From NCBI GenBank assembly GCA_024516155.1, contig JAJJXM010000099.1, positions 1-64,000 on the forward strand: a stretch of DNA of 64,000 bases, written 5' to 3'. This stretch comes from Pyronema omphalodes. Its lineage: Eukaryota > Ascomycota > Pezizomycetes > Pezizales > Pyronemataceae. Within the stretch, counting starts at the first letter, position 1. Every line of letters starts with the position of its first letter. The position numbers and the translations under genes are program-made. The notes below the pieces were generated by a model that had not been told where the DNA came from, did not search any database, and saw only the letters and a program-made list of their open reading frames with translations. Of the stretch, positions 23,402 through 35,874 are shown piece after piece.

Positions 23402-26232
23402 TCATACCCACTGCATTAATACTTCAGGCTGCAGTACTAGTAACCTCTCTTGCTCATTGGTAGTTGAGACGGCGCAGTTGGCGTAAACGAGCAGATGCCT
23501 AACCCGATTATGCCATATCGGTGTCAGATCTAGCGGGGTCCTTCCGGAGTTATCAGCGGCCGAGACGTCAGCGCCCTTGTCAATGAGCAGGCGCACAACT
23601 CCTTCATGCCCTTTGATCGATGCCAGATGCAATGGTGTCATTCCGTACTTATCAGCGGCCGAGACGTCAACGCCCTTGTCAATGAGCAGGCGCACAACTC
23701 CTTCATGTACGTTTTCCGATGCCAGATGCAGCGGTGTCTTTCCGTACTTATCAGCGGCCGAGACGTCAACGCCCTTGTCAATGAGCAGGCGGGCAACTCC
23801 TTCATGTCCGTTTCCCGATGAAAGATGCAGCGGTGTCTGCCCTTTAAGGTCGGTGGTCAAGATATTGGCACCCTTCTCAATGAGCAGGCGCACAACTCCT
23901 TCATGTACGTTTTCCGATGCCAGATGCAGCGGTGTCTTTCCGTACTTATCAGCGGCCGAGACGTCAACGCCCTTGTCAATGAGCAGGCGGGCAACTCCTT
24001 CATGTCCGTTTCCCGATGAAAGATGCAGCGGTGTCTGCCCTTTAAGGTCGGTGGTCAAGATATTCGCACCCTTCTCAATGAGTAGGCGCACAACTCCTTC
24101 ATGCCCGTTGCTTGATGCCAGATGCAATGGTGTCATTCCGTACTTATCAGCGGCCGAGACGTCAACGCCCTTGTCAATGAGCAGGCGCACAACTCCTTCA
24201 TGCCCTTCGATCGATGCCAGATGAAGCGGTGTCTTTCCGTACTTATCAGCGGCCGAGACGTCAGCGCCCTTGTCAATGAGCAGGCGGGCAACTCCCTCAT
24301 GTCCGATTCTTGATGCCAGATGAAGCGGTGTCCACCTGGGGAAGTTATCAGTTGTCGAGACGTCAACGCCCTTGTCAATGAGCAGTCGCACAACTCCTTC
24401 ATGCCCTTCGATCGATGCCAGATGAAGCGGTGTCTTTCCGTACTTATCAGCGGCCGAGACGTCAGCGCCCTTGTCAATGAGCAGGCGTACAACTCCTTCA
24501 TGCCCATTGAACGATGCCAGATGCAGCGCTGTCTGCTCTTCGTCATCGGAGATAGAGATGTCAACGCCCTTGTCAATGAGCAGGCGGGCAACTCCTTCAT
24601 ATCCATATTCCGATGCCAGATGCAGCGGTGTCTCCCCGTACTTATCAGCGGCCGAGACGTCAACGCCCTTGTCAATGAGCAGGCGGGCAACTCCTTCATG
24701 CCTGTTGCTTGATGCCAGATGAAGCGGTGTCCACCTGGGGAAGTTATCAGCGGCCGAGACGTCAGCGCCCTCGTCAATGAGCAAGCGGGCAACTCCTTCA
24801 TGCCCGCTTTCTGAGGCCAGATGCAGCGGTGTCAACCTGAGGAAGTTATCAGTTGTTGAGACATCAGCGCCGTTATCAATGAGCAAGCGGGCAACTTCTT
24901 CATACCCGCTTTTTGACGCCAGATGAAGCGGTGTCCACCTGGAGAAGTTACCAGTTGTCGAGACGTCAGCGCCCTTGTCAATGAGCAGGCGGGCAACTCC
25001 TTCATGCCCGTTGCTTGATGCCAGATGCAGCGGTGTCTCCCCGTACTTATCAGCGGCCGAGACGTCAGCGCCGTTATCAGTGAGCAGGCGGGCAACTTCT
25101 TCATGCCCGCTTTTTGACGCCAGATGCAGCGGTGTCCACCTGCGGAAGTTATCGGCGGCCGAGACGTCAGCACCCTTGTCAATGAGCAGGCGCACAACTC
25201 CTTCATGTCCGTGTTCCGATGCCAGATGCAGCGGTGTCCACCTGCGGAAGTTATCGGCGGCCGAGACGTCAGCGCCCTTGTCAATGAGCAGGCGCACAAC
25301 TCCTTCATGTCCGTGTTCCGATGCCAGATGTAGCGGTGTCTTCCCTTGGGCATCGGAGGTAGAGACTTCAGCACCGTTTTCAATGAATAACCGGGCCATC
25401 GTTTCCAACCCGTCTCGCGAAGCCAGATGCAACGGTGTGCGCCCGTATTCATCGGTCGTCGAGAGGAGTTTTCTTAGCCATGTAGGAATGCTAACGGGTT
25501 TTAGAGGTGTGATAGCTAGTGGTAGCGTTGTAATATTGTTCTTTGGATGTGCGGCATCTGGGTGTATTTCTGTAGCAAAGGGAGCGTGTTCGACAGATGT
25601 TGACTGGGCATTGGGTCCTCGAGCATCATCCTGGGTTGTAATAATCATTTCATCTTGCATTACTGTCATCTGCGTATCAGGTTCCCCATAACTTGTAGAC
25701 GCTGGCAATTCAGAACTTCCCGGGGGCGTTGAGCATTCGATATCTGGAAAAGCTGTTGAATAACATATTAGAAAACTAGCCCACAAATCAAGCACAGTAG
25801 AAAATCAGCAAACATACATTGTGGCAGTTTCAGAATATCTTCGTTGGTCAGTGGTTCCAGCTTATTTTTGTAACGTTTGAGTCCGGTTTCAATTTTTTTA
25901 ACGTCGACAACATGACCGCGATACCTAGCTATGCAAGTCTTTTTGTTCATTCTGTGCCGTCGATGAGTGATCCAACTGAGTAATTTGACGAAGATCTCAT
26001 GTGGAATGTTCTTCTCGAAAAGCCCCCATTTTTTCAAGCGTTTCTTGTATTGCGACTCTCTGTAATGGAATGAGAACATGGATTGATAAGACGGCATAAA
26101 AGAAACATACGATGCTTGGAAGTTGTGCTGGTCTTCCATAATTTTCATAACATCCTTCAGCTTATTGTTTTCAGCCAGATATAATGTCTCTATAGTTTTG
26201 CGATGATCTTCGAAGTTTTTGCTGCGTTCCAT
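23402..26232 (-). CDS. Clr5-domain ankyrin-repeat protein, array copy 3 (intact, 904 aa, one extra repeat)
   Basis: Exons are 26232-26111, 26059-25818 and 25752-23402, with the same introns as copy 2. The protein matches copy 2 until the C-terminal third. There the repeat containing ASKHCREG is absent and a two-repeat block (LSSGNGHEG then ASENVHEG) occurs twice, giving 20 repeats in place of 19, a net gain of 33 residues. This is the outcome expected from unequal exchange or gene conversion between repeats, which keeps the frame because the period is 99 bp. All splice sites and the N-terminal Clr5 domain are intact. The family, location and inferred role are as for copy 2. Confidence 0.9.
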
Positions 26233-29200
26233 GATGGATGTCTGGAGTTGGTTCTCTTCTAAGGTAGTTCGGCCTGCAGTGTGATTGTGTAGCGACGTAG
26301 GAAAGAGGGATCGTATTCAAGTAGGGTAGTCAACGGAGGTATAATACGGAGCGATGTCTGAGGAATTTGATGATCATTATATATGGTGCATGTGATACGT
26401 CTATTGGGAGACTTTTGCCGGGGAACCTTTGTTGTCAAGGAAACTTTTGTTCTTAGGAACCCCCGACGCGACAGGGTTTAGCGGCACTTTCGCTCTCATG
26501 GGTGCCTTCCAATCAAGATCATAGAACCTGCAGTGTAAATGAGGCTGGCTACAGTGAGTCGCAGCATTTTTCCAGATGTAAGCGCAGTTCTTCAAAACTA
26601 GGCTTTGGGGCTGAGCTGGTGATGATGAAGTTGGCAACTCTGGCAACCCATTCCGATTATTCGTTTTTTTCGCATCTACTAACCTTTTTTGTGAGTAAAT
26701 TACTTATCGCATCGAGCGCTGCAGCCTATGTACAGTGTACACCATGATATATTTGGTGACATTGCCGAATACGTGTGTAGTCTTGGCGAGAATTCGCGAC
26801 TATGTATGTACGTTACTAATCAACGAGTGAATGATTATGATCGTGAGTTGTGAAGTATGCTTTAAGCTGAGCTTACCACTCCGTCTGCGCGATTTTTCAT
26901 TTACAGGGGTCAAAAAATCACATTGGGGGCTATTTGTATTGGTTGCTGTACATACATTCGTTCTTCCCGAACCTTTCTAAAATAGGTACATATGATAAAG
27001 ACTTTGAGCCACCCAACAACGCCCCGGTAGTTAAGAACACGTGACATTCTAGCGTTCATGCTATGATTTGCATTTTTCAGTTCGCAAATGTTTGTCAGTT
27101 CTATTCTATCATCAAATGAATCCTTTGTTTTTTTGTCGAAATGTGGTGATAGAGAGAGTTCTTGTCGCAGTGGCTATTTTGCGCAGCGAGTCGACCACTT
27201 AAGGGCTAAGTGTTCCACACAATACTGGACGTAACATTACTGGTGTTGCTCACAACCAAAATCATTCCAGGGATTCAATAATACATCAAAGAAAAAAAAG
27301 CTATCAGCCACGAAATATTTCAGCCATATATCGTGGTGCCGAAAAACGTTTATCTCTGGAACCATTTTGAGCTGCTTGCGCTTGATGTAGTGCGCATGTC
27401 AAACAGCTCGCTTATTCCACCCCCCCCCCCCCCCCTCCTCCTACCTCCACCATCAAAAAATATATTCATAAAAAATACAAGTCAAAGAAAAGAAGAAGAA
27501 AAAAAAAAGTTACCTATAGCTTATCTACATCACGGTGTGCTTTTATTCCCCACAATACCACATGGACGTGCCTGCTTCTTACCGCGCACTCAAAATATCT
27601 CAGTTATTCCGGCGTGACGATGGTTTAACATTCCGCAAAATTGCGGCAAGAAAAATATATATATATAACGCATAGTTATTTAACCGTTTACTTTAGGCCA
27701 GGTTAAGAAAAGGCATAGTGTGTTGAATTTGGGCTTGTATCTATGGTCGTACTTTTAGATAGGAGGTATTTGTTAAAATTAGTCATGACAAGGTGACGTG
27801 GTGTGCATTCATTACAGTAGCGGCACCTTGGCACGAGCAATCAAGGAAACTTCTTAAGCCTCGTGTTATTGCCTTTGCCATTTTTGAATTTGAATCTGGA
27901 TGATATTTCGGTTTTTGGTAAGCAGGAAGTGTTGTCAAAAATCGCCTAGAGTTCCGGTGTCTTGGCCGCACTTAAGGCTTACGTGACTGGCACGTGGAGG
28001 TGGAATTTCCACATTGGGTATATCTCCCTCTGTAGGCGCGTAAAGCTAGGATTACCATCGTTCTCAAAGGTAAATCAATGACCAAGTGTAAGAATCGACT
28101 TTTGAGTAAAATTACTTCGACAGTACATACTGCTCTTCAAGAGCTAGAATGGACTACCGGAGTCTAAGGATTAGAAGATAATCGAGGAGGAATAACATGA
28201 GAATTGGGGCAGACATTAGTATCCAGAATTGTTGCTTCACTTGTAGTTTTATGAAACATTTTTTCTCGCCCAAAGTCTCGAGCATCTCGAGACTTACGAG
28301 ATTGGAATCTCACGAGACGAGATGTTTCGAGCCCAATGGCGGTCTCGTCTCATCTCGTCTCGTGTGCATCCCTAACTACAAATCAATATTTCTTTCTCTC
28401 TCCAATGATTAGCCAAATCATCCTTTCAACTCTAACCCTTCTTGCAAATCGGACAAACAAACCTATGACTTTGGCCAACTTCATTACTTCTTATTTTGTC
28501 GCACATTTCGATGAGGAATTATAGCGATTATGGTTTTCTATGTTTATGGAATATGATCCTTTTGCGGGAGGGGGCGGGGGGGGGGGGGGGGGGGCATGCT
28601 GATATTTTTATGTTTCAGGTGGTGGAAATCAAAGGTTTTGGAAGGCTTACTTTAGCCATGTCTAATACACAATATGCGGTGAAATAGGATTACAGATATA
28701 AACTATTCTCACCTTAATTATGCGGTGCTGTTAGAACCTGGGGGATAGTTCTTCCAACATGATATCATTATTTGGATTCGCCAACTACCTGCAGCGTCAT
28801 CGTTAACCCGGATGAATTAATCAAAGATCCATGAGACTGGACACAACCACATCATCGACGCGGATTAGGGAGGCGGTGTAGATATCGACAATATACCAGC
28901 CGTGGTGGTTTCGTATATATTTCAGTCCGTGAGTTTTGGGATACAGTCTAAGATGCTGGATGAGATTGCGATTGCGATTGTCATTGTAATTGTGGAGATA
29001 TCGAGATCCACATGAGTTGGAAGGAGGGAGGAGGGGGGGGGGGTCAAATTTAATCAGTGGTTCGGTGGGTTCTGTCCATAAAATATCTGGAGTCTGGAAC
29101 TATGGTTAATACATTGGCAATGGTAACGGGATTAAGGTATTGAACATAATCCATCACCTCATCAGGAATTTCATGGATGAGGCGTTATTAACCGGTCTTA

Positions 29201-29340
29201 ATCCCACATAAGCTACATATAATATTCCATTCAGCTTCCATCCATTTCAATTGCTTGAATACAAACTGCGTGCCGATTCGTAGCAACTCCCTTCCTCGGC
29301 TATAGCGGGAGGTTCCCGGGACGGGATTTGGGATAGTAGT

Positions 29341-29685
29341 TTGAAGAGGAGTTCCAGTATGGAACGGTTATGCGATACGGCAACAGGTAGCCCCACGCAG
29401 TGGGACGAGTATGTTGATTACTGTGCGCTGAGACTGGAGGCAGCACTTGAGTATGGTCCTTCTGCCATTGGGTGGTGGTGTGAGCCCCGGCAGCGGGCCA
29501 GGTTCCCCAAACTTCGCAAAACGGCTGTTGAAGTACTGCTGTCTATTCCCTCAATGAGCGCCGAGCCCGAGCGGCTATTTCTCGAATGCAAGAAAATCAT
29601 TATATCGGACCTTCATTCGATGCAGGCAGACACCCTGGAGGGCATTGAGGGGCTCAAGAGCTCTAATCGTAGGCGTCAGTTGTGA
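29341..29685 (+). pseudogene. hAT transposase C-terminal fragment (end of unit 3)
   Basis: This copy encodes the same 114-codon hATC fragment as at 14070 and 21654. It runs into the diverged hAT 3' end at 29686-29968, which has the perfect terminal repeat and closes the array. Confidence 0.85.
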
Positions 29686-29968
29686 TTTCTAGGGACCAAA
29701 TTAGGATAGAAGTTTTTTATGTATGCACTGAATAATATTTATTGCCCCTTCATAAACCAGTTCCTCTGGGCAAACCAGTTTTCGCAGTTTTAAACAGTTC
29801 ACCTGGTTTGCCAAGCCTTGCATTCAGTTAACTGGTTTTCACAGTTTAACCAGTTTATAATACTGACAGTAAACTGAACTGGGTGGCCGCACAGTTCTCA
29901 TAGTCCAACAGTCCGTACAGTCCGTTTTAGTCGTCATTTTAAACTGGTTTGTACGACTGGGAGGTCTG
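29670..29968 (+). repeat. Partial fourth unit: hAT 3' end with a perfect CAGACCTCCC terminus
   Basis: The sequence follows the start of units 1-3 for about 110 bases, then differs at scattered positions (TTCGCAG for TTCACAG, GTTCACC for GTTGACC, GGGTGGCCGC for GGGTCGCCGT). It stops at GGGAGGTCTG (29959-29968). Reverse-complemented this is CAGACCTCCC, an exact match to the left end at 6337. After it, the sequence jumps to the repeat shared with 5447-5700. This is the right border of the array. Confidence 0.85.
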
Positions 29969-30300
29969 GCTTATATCCAGCGGGGATATGTCGGGGGAGG
30001 AGTGATATCCTATGATGTATAGTTGGGTCTACATATGTACTTCTATCATCCATCTCCGGGATATTGAGAGGTTGATCAATGTCCCAAGAGAATTGAGAAT
30101 GGGTATACTCGGTTGTTCTTTTGTTGTATTCTGGAATTGTTTCTGAGGAGCAGGAAATGAATGGGGTTTGGAAGAGTGTTTTGGGTGTAGATGGTTAGAT
30201 GGTTATTTCAAGTAAGACTGTAAGTATTGCTGTAGATAATGTTGATAATGCTTGTTGGATCTTGAATGGTTTTTGAAAGAGGATTTTGGGTGTAGATGGG
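29969..30300 (+). repeat. Right member of the flanking repeat pair
   Basis: It starts immediately after the hAT terminus and matches 5447-5700 in the same orientation with moderate divergence up to about 30170. A GTAGATGGTTAGATGG-type repeat follows. No coding frame is present. Confidence 0.6.
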
Positions 30301-30342
30301 TAGATGGGTAGATAGCTAGGTAGATAGATGGTTAGATGGTTA

Positions 30343-30733
30343 TTTGGATTGGATTGGATTGGATTGGATTGGATTGGATTGGATTGGATTGGATTGGATT
30401 GGATTGGATTGGATTGGATTGGATTGGATTGGATTGGATTGGATTGGATTGGATTGGATTGGATTGGATTGGATTGGATTGGATTGGATTGGATTGGATT
30501 GGATTGGGGATTGGGGGATTGGGGGATTGGGGGATTGGGGGATTGGGGGATTGGGGGATTGGGGATTGGGGGATTGGGGGATTGGGGGATTGGGGGATTG
30601 GGGGATTGGGGGATTGGATGGGGGATTGGGGATTGGGGGATTGGGGGATTGGGGGATTGGGGGATTGGGGGCTTGGGGGCTGGGGGCTTGGGGATTGGGG
30701 GATTGGGGATTGGGGGATTGGGGGATTTGGTTA
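30343..30733 (+). repeat. (GGATT)n microsatellite passing into (GGGGGATT)n
   Basis: Over 30 copies of the pentamer GGATT (about 30343-30505) are followed by about 25 copies of an octamer GGGGGATT with GGGGATT and GGGGCTT variants. The runs of five G at regular spacing give strong G-quadruplex potential. Open frames in all three registers (IGLDW and GDWGIG repeats) are an artefact of the repeat. Confidence 0.97.
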
Positions 30734-30835
30734 TTTCAGCTGGAATTTTGAAAAAGAGAATATAGATGGAAGTTGGAACTTGAAATGCAGAATCTATGGG
30801 AATCTATGGGAAAGTAATACATAAGAGATACTGGC

Positions 30836-31330
30836 CGGGTATACCGTTATGGATAAAATAGATAAATAAAAAAGATATAAAAATAAAGAATAAAGAAAAA
30901 AAAAAAAAGAAAAAAAAAATAAAGAATCAAAGTAAAATAAAGAATAAAAAAAGAAAAAAAAAGTAAGAAAAAAAGTAAAATTTAAAAAGTAACAAAAAAT
31001 CAAAAAATACAAACCAAAAAAATAACAAATAAAAAAAGTAAAAAATATCAAAGTAAAAAACAAAAACAAAAAAAGTCAAAATATCCCCCCCTCACCCATC
31101 TCACCCCCCCCCCCCCCCCCCGTCCTCCCCGTCCCTCCCAGCACCATATTATTCCTTATTCCTTACTCATCAACCACACATCAAACCCGGAACCCAGAAC
31201 CCGGAACCCATTCCGCCCCCCATGCCCCCCATGCCCCCCATGCCCATCCCCATCCCCACCTCCGTCCCACTACCTCCCCATCCCCACCCCCGGCACAGGA
31301 ACGAGCTCCGTAAACCGCCATCCCGTACGC
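30836..31330. repeat. A-rich then C-rich low-complexity stretch
   Basis: AAATAAAGAATAAA-type sequence (30850-31075) is followed by poly-C (about 31106-31122) and CCCCCATGCCCCCCATG repeats (about 31216-31245). From 31331 to 32252 there are further short repeats (TGTATGCAT near 31477; CGACTC hexamers at about 31554-31590). I see no gene in this stretch, which lies beyond the 3' end of the GAPDH gene. Confidence 0.75.
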
Positions 31331-32252
31331 TATCCGTAAGAGTTTTAGTCTATCTTTCAGGTACCGGTTGGTTGCGTTGCGTTGGGTTGTGATTCCTCTG
31401 CCTGCTTCTGCTGCTGTTTCAATTGCTGCTGCTGCTGCAAGAAATTCGTTACTCGGCAGGTACTTTGAGATTTACTGTATGCATTGTATGCATTGTATGC
31501 TTTATACGGTTCTGTATGCATCGTATGTATCATATGTATCATACAGCTCTACGACTACGACTCCGACTCCGACTCCGACTCCGAGTCTTACATACGACTC
31601 CGGCTCCGATTCTCTACGACTCTTACGCCCTACGTCACAACCACAACCCACGACCTAACCACAATCCACCACAATCCAATAAGGTATGATGGTGATCATC
31701 CACAAGAGTCGTAGGGAATTGAATCTTATGGTTACTCCATACCTACTCCATGATCACCCCCGCCCCATGTAATTCCACTATAGTGTATTCTTTAATTTCC
31801 ACTGATCTGACTCGATTAGGTTTACCTCCGGTTTCCTTCTTGAGGCTACTGAAGGCTTCCGTCGGCGGTGAGTTTACGATTCCCTATGTATTCCTATTCC
31901 TCCATGCTGCAGCTACGATTCCCTCGGATGTTGAGGCTCTCCGGCAGGGCTCTGCGGTCTTCTGCGGTTCTTTACGGTCATGCGGTTGCCAGTGGTCCGC
32001 TCGCGTGCCTCAGTTTTCGAGCTCTTTCTGCAACTCGCGAGCTAGACGCGCTTTTCGAGATCACGACATTTTAATCACGGCCAAAAGGTCTACGGGTGTA
32101 CGGAGCTTCCCAAGAGAGCTGCTCTTCAAGATATTGTTGGGCAAGAAAACTGTTTTATTACTGTTTCATAAAAATACCGAGTTGATCATCACTCAAAATA
32201 CAGTTTTTCCTCCCTTTTCCTCATTCTACATTAAAAGCAATCGACCCAGCAT

Positions 32253-33629
<1,377 letters not shown>

Positions 33630-33639
33630 ACAAACAAGA

Positions 33640-35874
33640 ATTCACGTCGTTCGGGGCTGGCATGCCCCTCTGCTCTTGGAAATAGCGCAAAAAGCACCCC
33701 TCCACTACACCCGCAGAGCACGCAAGCAAGCATAGCAACCAGCCAGCTCTCTTGCTACAACGCCCCATTTCCCCGTACGTGAAGCTGCGTTGCCCTTCAT
33801 GTTCTTCAATTCCCATATTCGAATTAGAGGTGATTCGCAATCGATTTAGACAGTATTCAGAGAGGCTTTAATGGGGCGGAAACCTCCCCTTCTGGTGATT
33901 CGTCGCGCCCACCGCTCGAACCTCTTCCGTCATTCGGCGTGTCGTCGCCTGTCAGCCCTCGCAACCCTGGTTGCATTCCCATCCTTCCGCCGAACCCTTC
34001 GGTAACCACGCTCAGGGACGAAAATCAATCGGCTTGAGAGAGAGCTCCGAGGTTGTTATAACGATAATTTATTAATAGCTACACCCGAGAAGGCAATGGG
34101 TGGTGCATTAACGAGGGAATAAGGCTGGAAGTGTTCCGAAGACATCCATCGTCATCGCGGAGTTTGAGATTTGAACAACCTCCAAAACTCCAAAACATCT
34201 TCACTTTGCCTCTCTGACCATTCTGACCTCTCTGGCCTCCTCTGACCACCAAAACACCCCTCAGAACACCCCAAAAAAAAGGCGGGGCGACCAGGAAAAT
34301 TTGCAAGTCAACCCCACATCGCTCTTCATCCCGCTCCCATATCTGCTTCGCTGCCACTACGCAACAGGTGCAACAGATAACCCTGGCCACTGGGCCTGCC
34401 AAAACAAAATTTCATTGATAATAGCCACAGCAACCGGCTCGCAATGCGAACTCCCCGAGCCAGAGCTGATGCCCAGCGCTGAGGCGGTTTTCCTCAACGG
34501 CCGTCGGACGCAGGCGTGCAGGCGTACAGGCGTACAGACGTGCAAAGGCGTCGAACGATGCTGGAACGATGCGTACGGCGTACGGCGTGTGGCGTGCCAG
34601 CGTGCGACAGCCAAAAACTTCAAGCACGAGACGACGACGAGCCTCTATGAAGAGGCACAGCAGGATCAGGATGTTCTGGAAGAGCACTCGATGAATCGGG
34701 CCGCCTGATGAACTGGGCGAGCACCGCGAGAGAGCACCATGCACCAAAGAGAATCAAGAAGGCAGCGAAGCGAACATCGAGCATCCAGCATCCAGCAACC
34801 AGCGTCATAAAAACGAAGGAAGGATTCTTATCCGCAGATGCCACCACGTGTGATGAGGGATTTGGAGGCGTGCAATGGTTGTTTGGTGATGATCCATTTG
34901 GAGTTATCGAAACGTGAAAAACATCAGGTCAGGTCAGATTTGTCTTCTTCTTGTTCTTGTCCGGTCTGAGAAGTAAGATGTGGTATTGTGGTAGTACATA
35001 GTACATAGTTATTAGAGAATATTCGTGATTTTGGTCCCTCCCTCCCTCCCCCCCGTGTCTGGAGAATTGGATCTTAGAACTACATATGTTGCTACACTGC
35101 TACATACCATCACCATGACATCGGCCTTATCTCAACGTCATGATAAAAGTGCAATGTGCACAAAGACGTCATTGATAAAGAACATCTGAATAAGCATCTG
35201 AGGGGATTTTACCTCAAAACTCAGCGTAAAAGATACATAAAAACATGTATCATAGACAGATAGACAGATACATTTCCACAGTGGCTGGAGCCTGGGAGTA
35301 ATTCCATTTATTTTTCGTACCCATTCATACCGTTGCCAGGACCTTCAATTTTGCATGCTATTAAGGAATAAATAATAATCATCATCATCATTTCTTACCC
35401 CGTATCATACCCCGTATCATACCCCGTATCATACCCCGTATCCTTCCCACGGCCACATACCACTTCACATGTACAATCACCAGGTGTACCAAGGCGATAA
35501 GCCGTCCTTTGGTACATAATCAAGAAGCTTCTCGAACTCGATCGAAGAACCGAGTTTGGCTCGAACCTTGCTGGGTTTTCGCCTTCGCCGCCGCAAGTTC
35601 GCCTCCCATGGTGGGCCGCTCGCCGAGCCTCATCTCGTACCATACGGCATACGCCTAGCAAAGCACCCCCACGCTCCACGCTCCACGCTCCACGCCCCAC
35701 GCTCTTCACGCTAACCATCACGCTAACCCCCAACTCAACCCCGCTATCACATGACCCCAAATAATTTTCAGCCGCATTAAACGGATTCCGTCGCGAAAAT
35801 CTGCGCGCCGGAAGTTACCAGCTTGACTCTAGCATCACGTACTTTTTTGGGTACACGACAAACGAAACGTTACA
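33640..35874. other. Divergent intergenic region between GAPDH and NOM1, no gene seen
   Basis: About 2.2 kb with only short unconserved frames. It contains four copies of a 12-base repeat TATCATACCCCG (about 35399-35440), three tandem CTCCACG copies (about 35674-35694) and a CAGGCGTA-rich stretch (about 34515-34540). It probably carries the promoters of both flanking genes. Confidence 0.6.

Larger units (their letters stand above)
21983..29669. repeat. Tandem unit 3 (7687 bp, with 99 bp extra in the ankyrin gene)
   Basis: This unit has the same layout as units 1 and 2. It is about 100 bp longer, mainly because of a net gain of one 33-codon ankyrin repeat and a longer poly-G tract (about 19 G at 28576-28594 against about 15 in the other units). 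These private differences argue that the three units are real copies, not one unit assembled three times. Confidence 0.93.

Noticed and set aside
13555..29050. Frames of 60-94 codons that appear in only one or two units (for example 21133-21360 and 27333-27617)
   Set aside because: They exist only because a G or C homopolymer has a different length in that unit; they have no motifs.
6337..29968. The whole 23.6-kb interval as one giant hAT-type transposon
   Set aside because: The outermost termini match as inverted repeats, but the 8-bp flanks (CAGTGATA and GCTTATAT) differ, and hAT ends also occur at each unit junction. Unequal recombination between hAT copies explains the layout better.
6813..29968. 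Array as a pure assembly artefact
   Set aside because: The units differ by a 99-bp repeat gain, a 1-bp frameshift, single-base changes and homopolymer lengths. An artefact remains possible for copy number but not as identical duplicated sequence.
30328..30824. IGLDWIGLDW and GDWGIGG frames in three registers
   Set aside because: Translation of (GGATT)n and (GGGGGATT)n; all three registers are open, as expected for this repeat.
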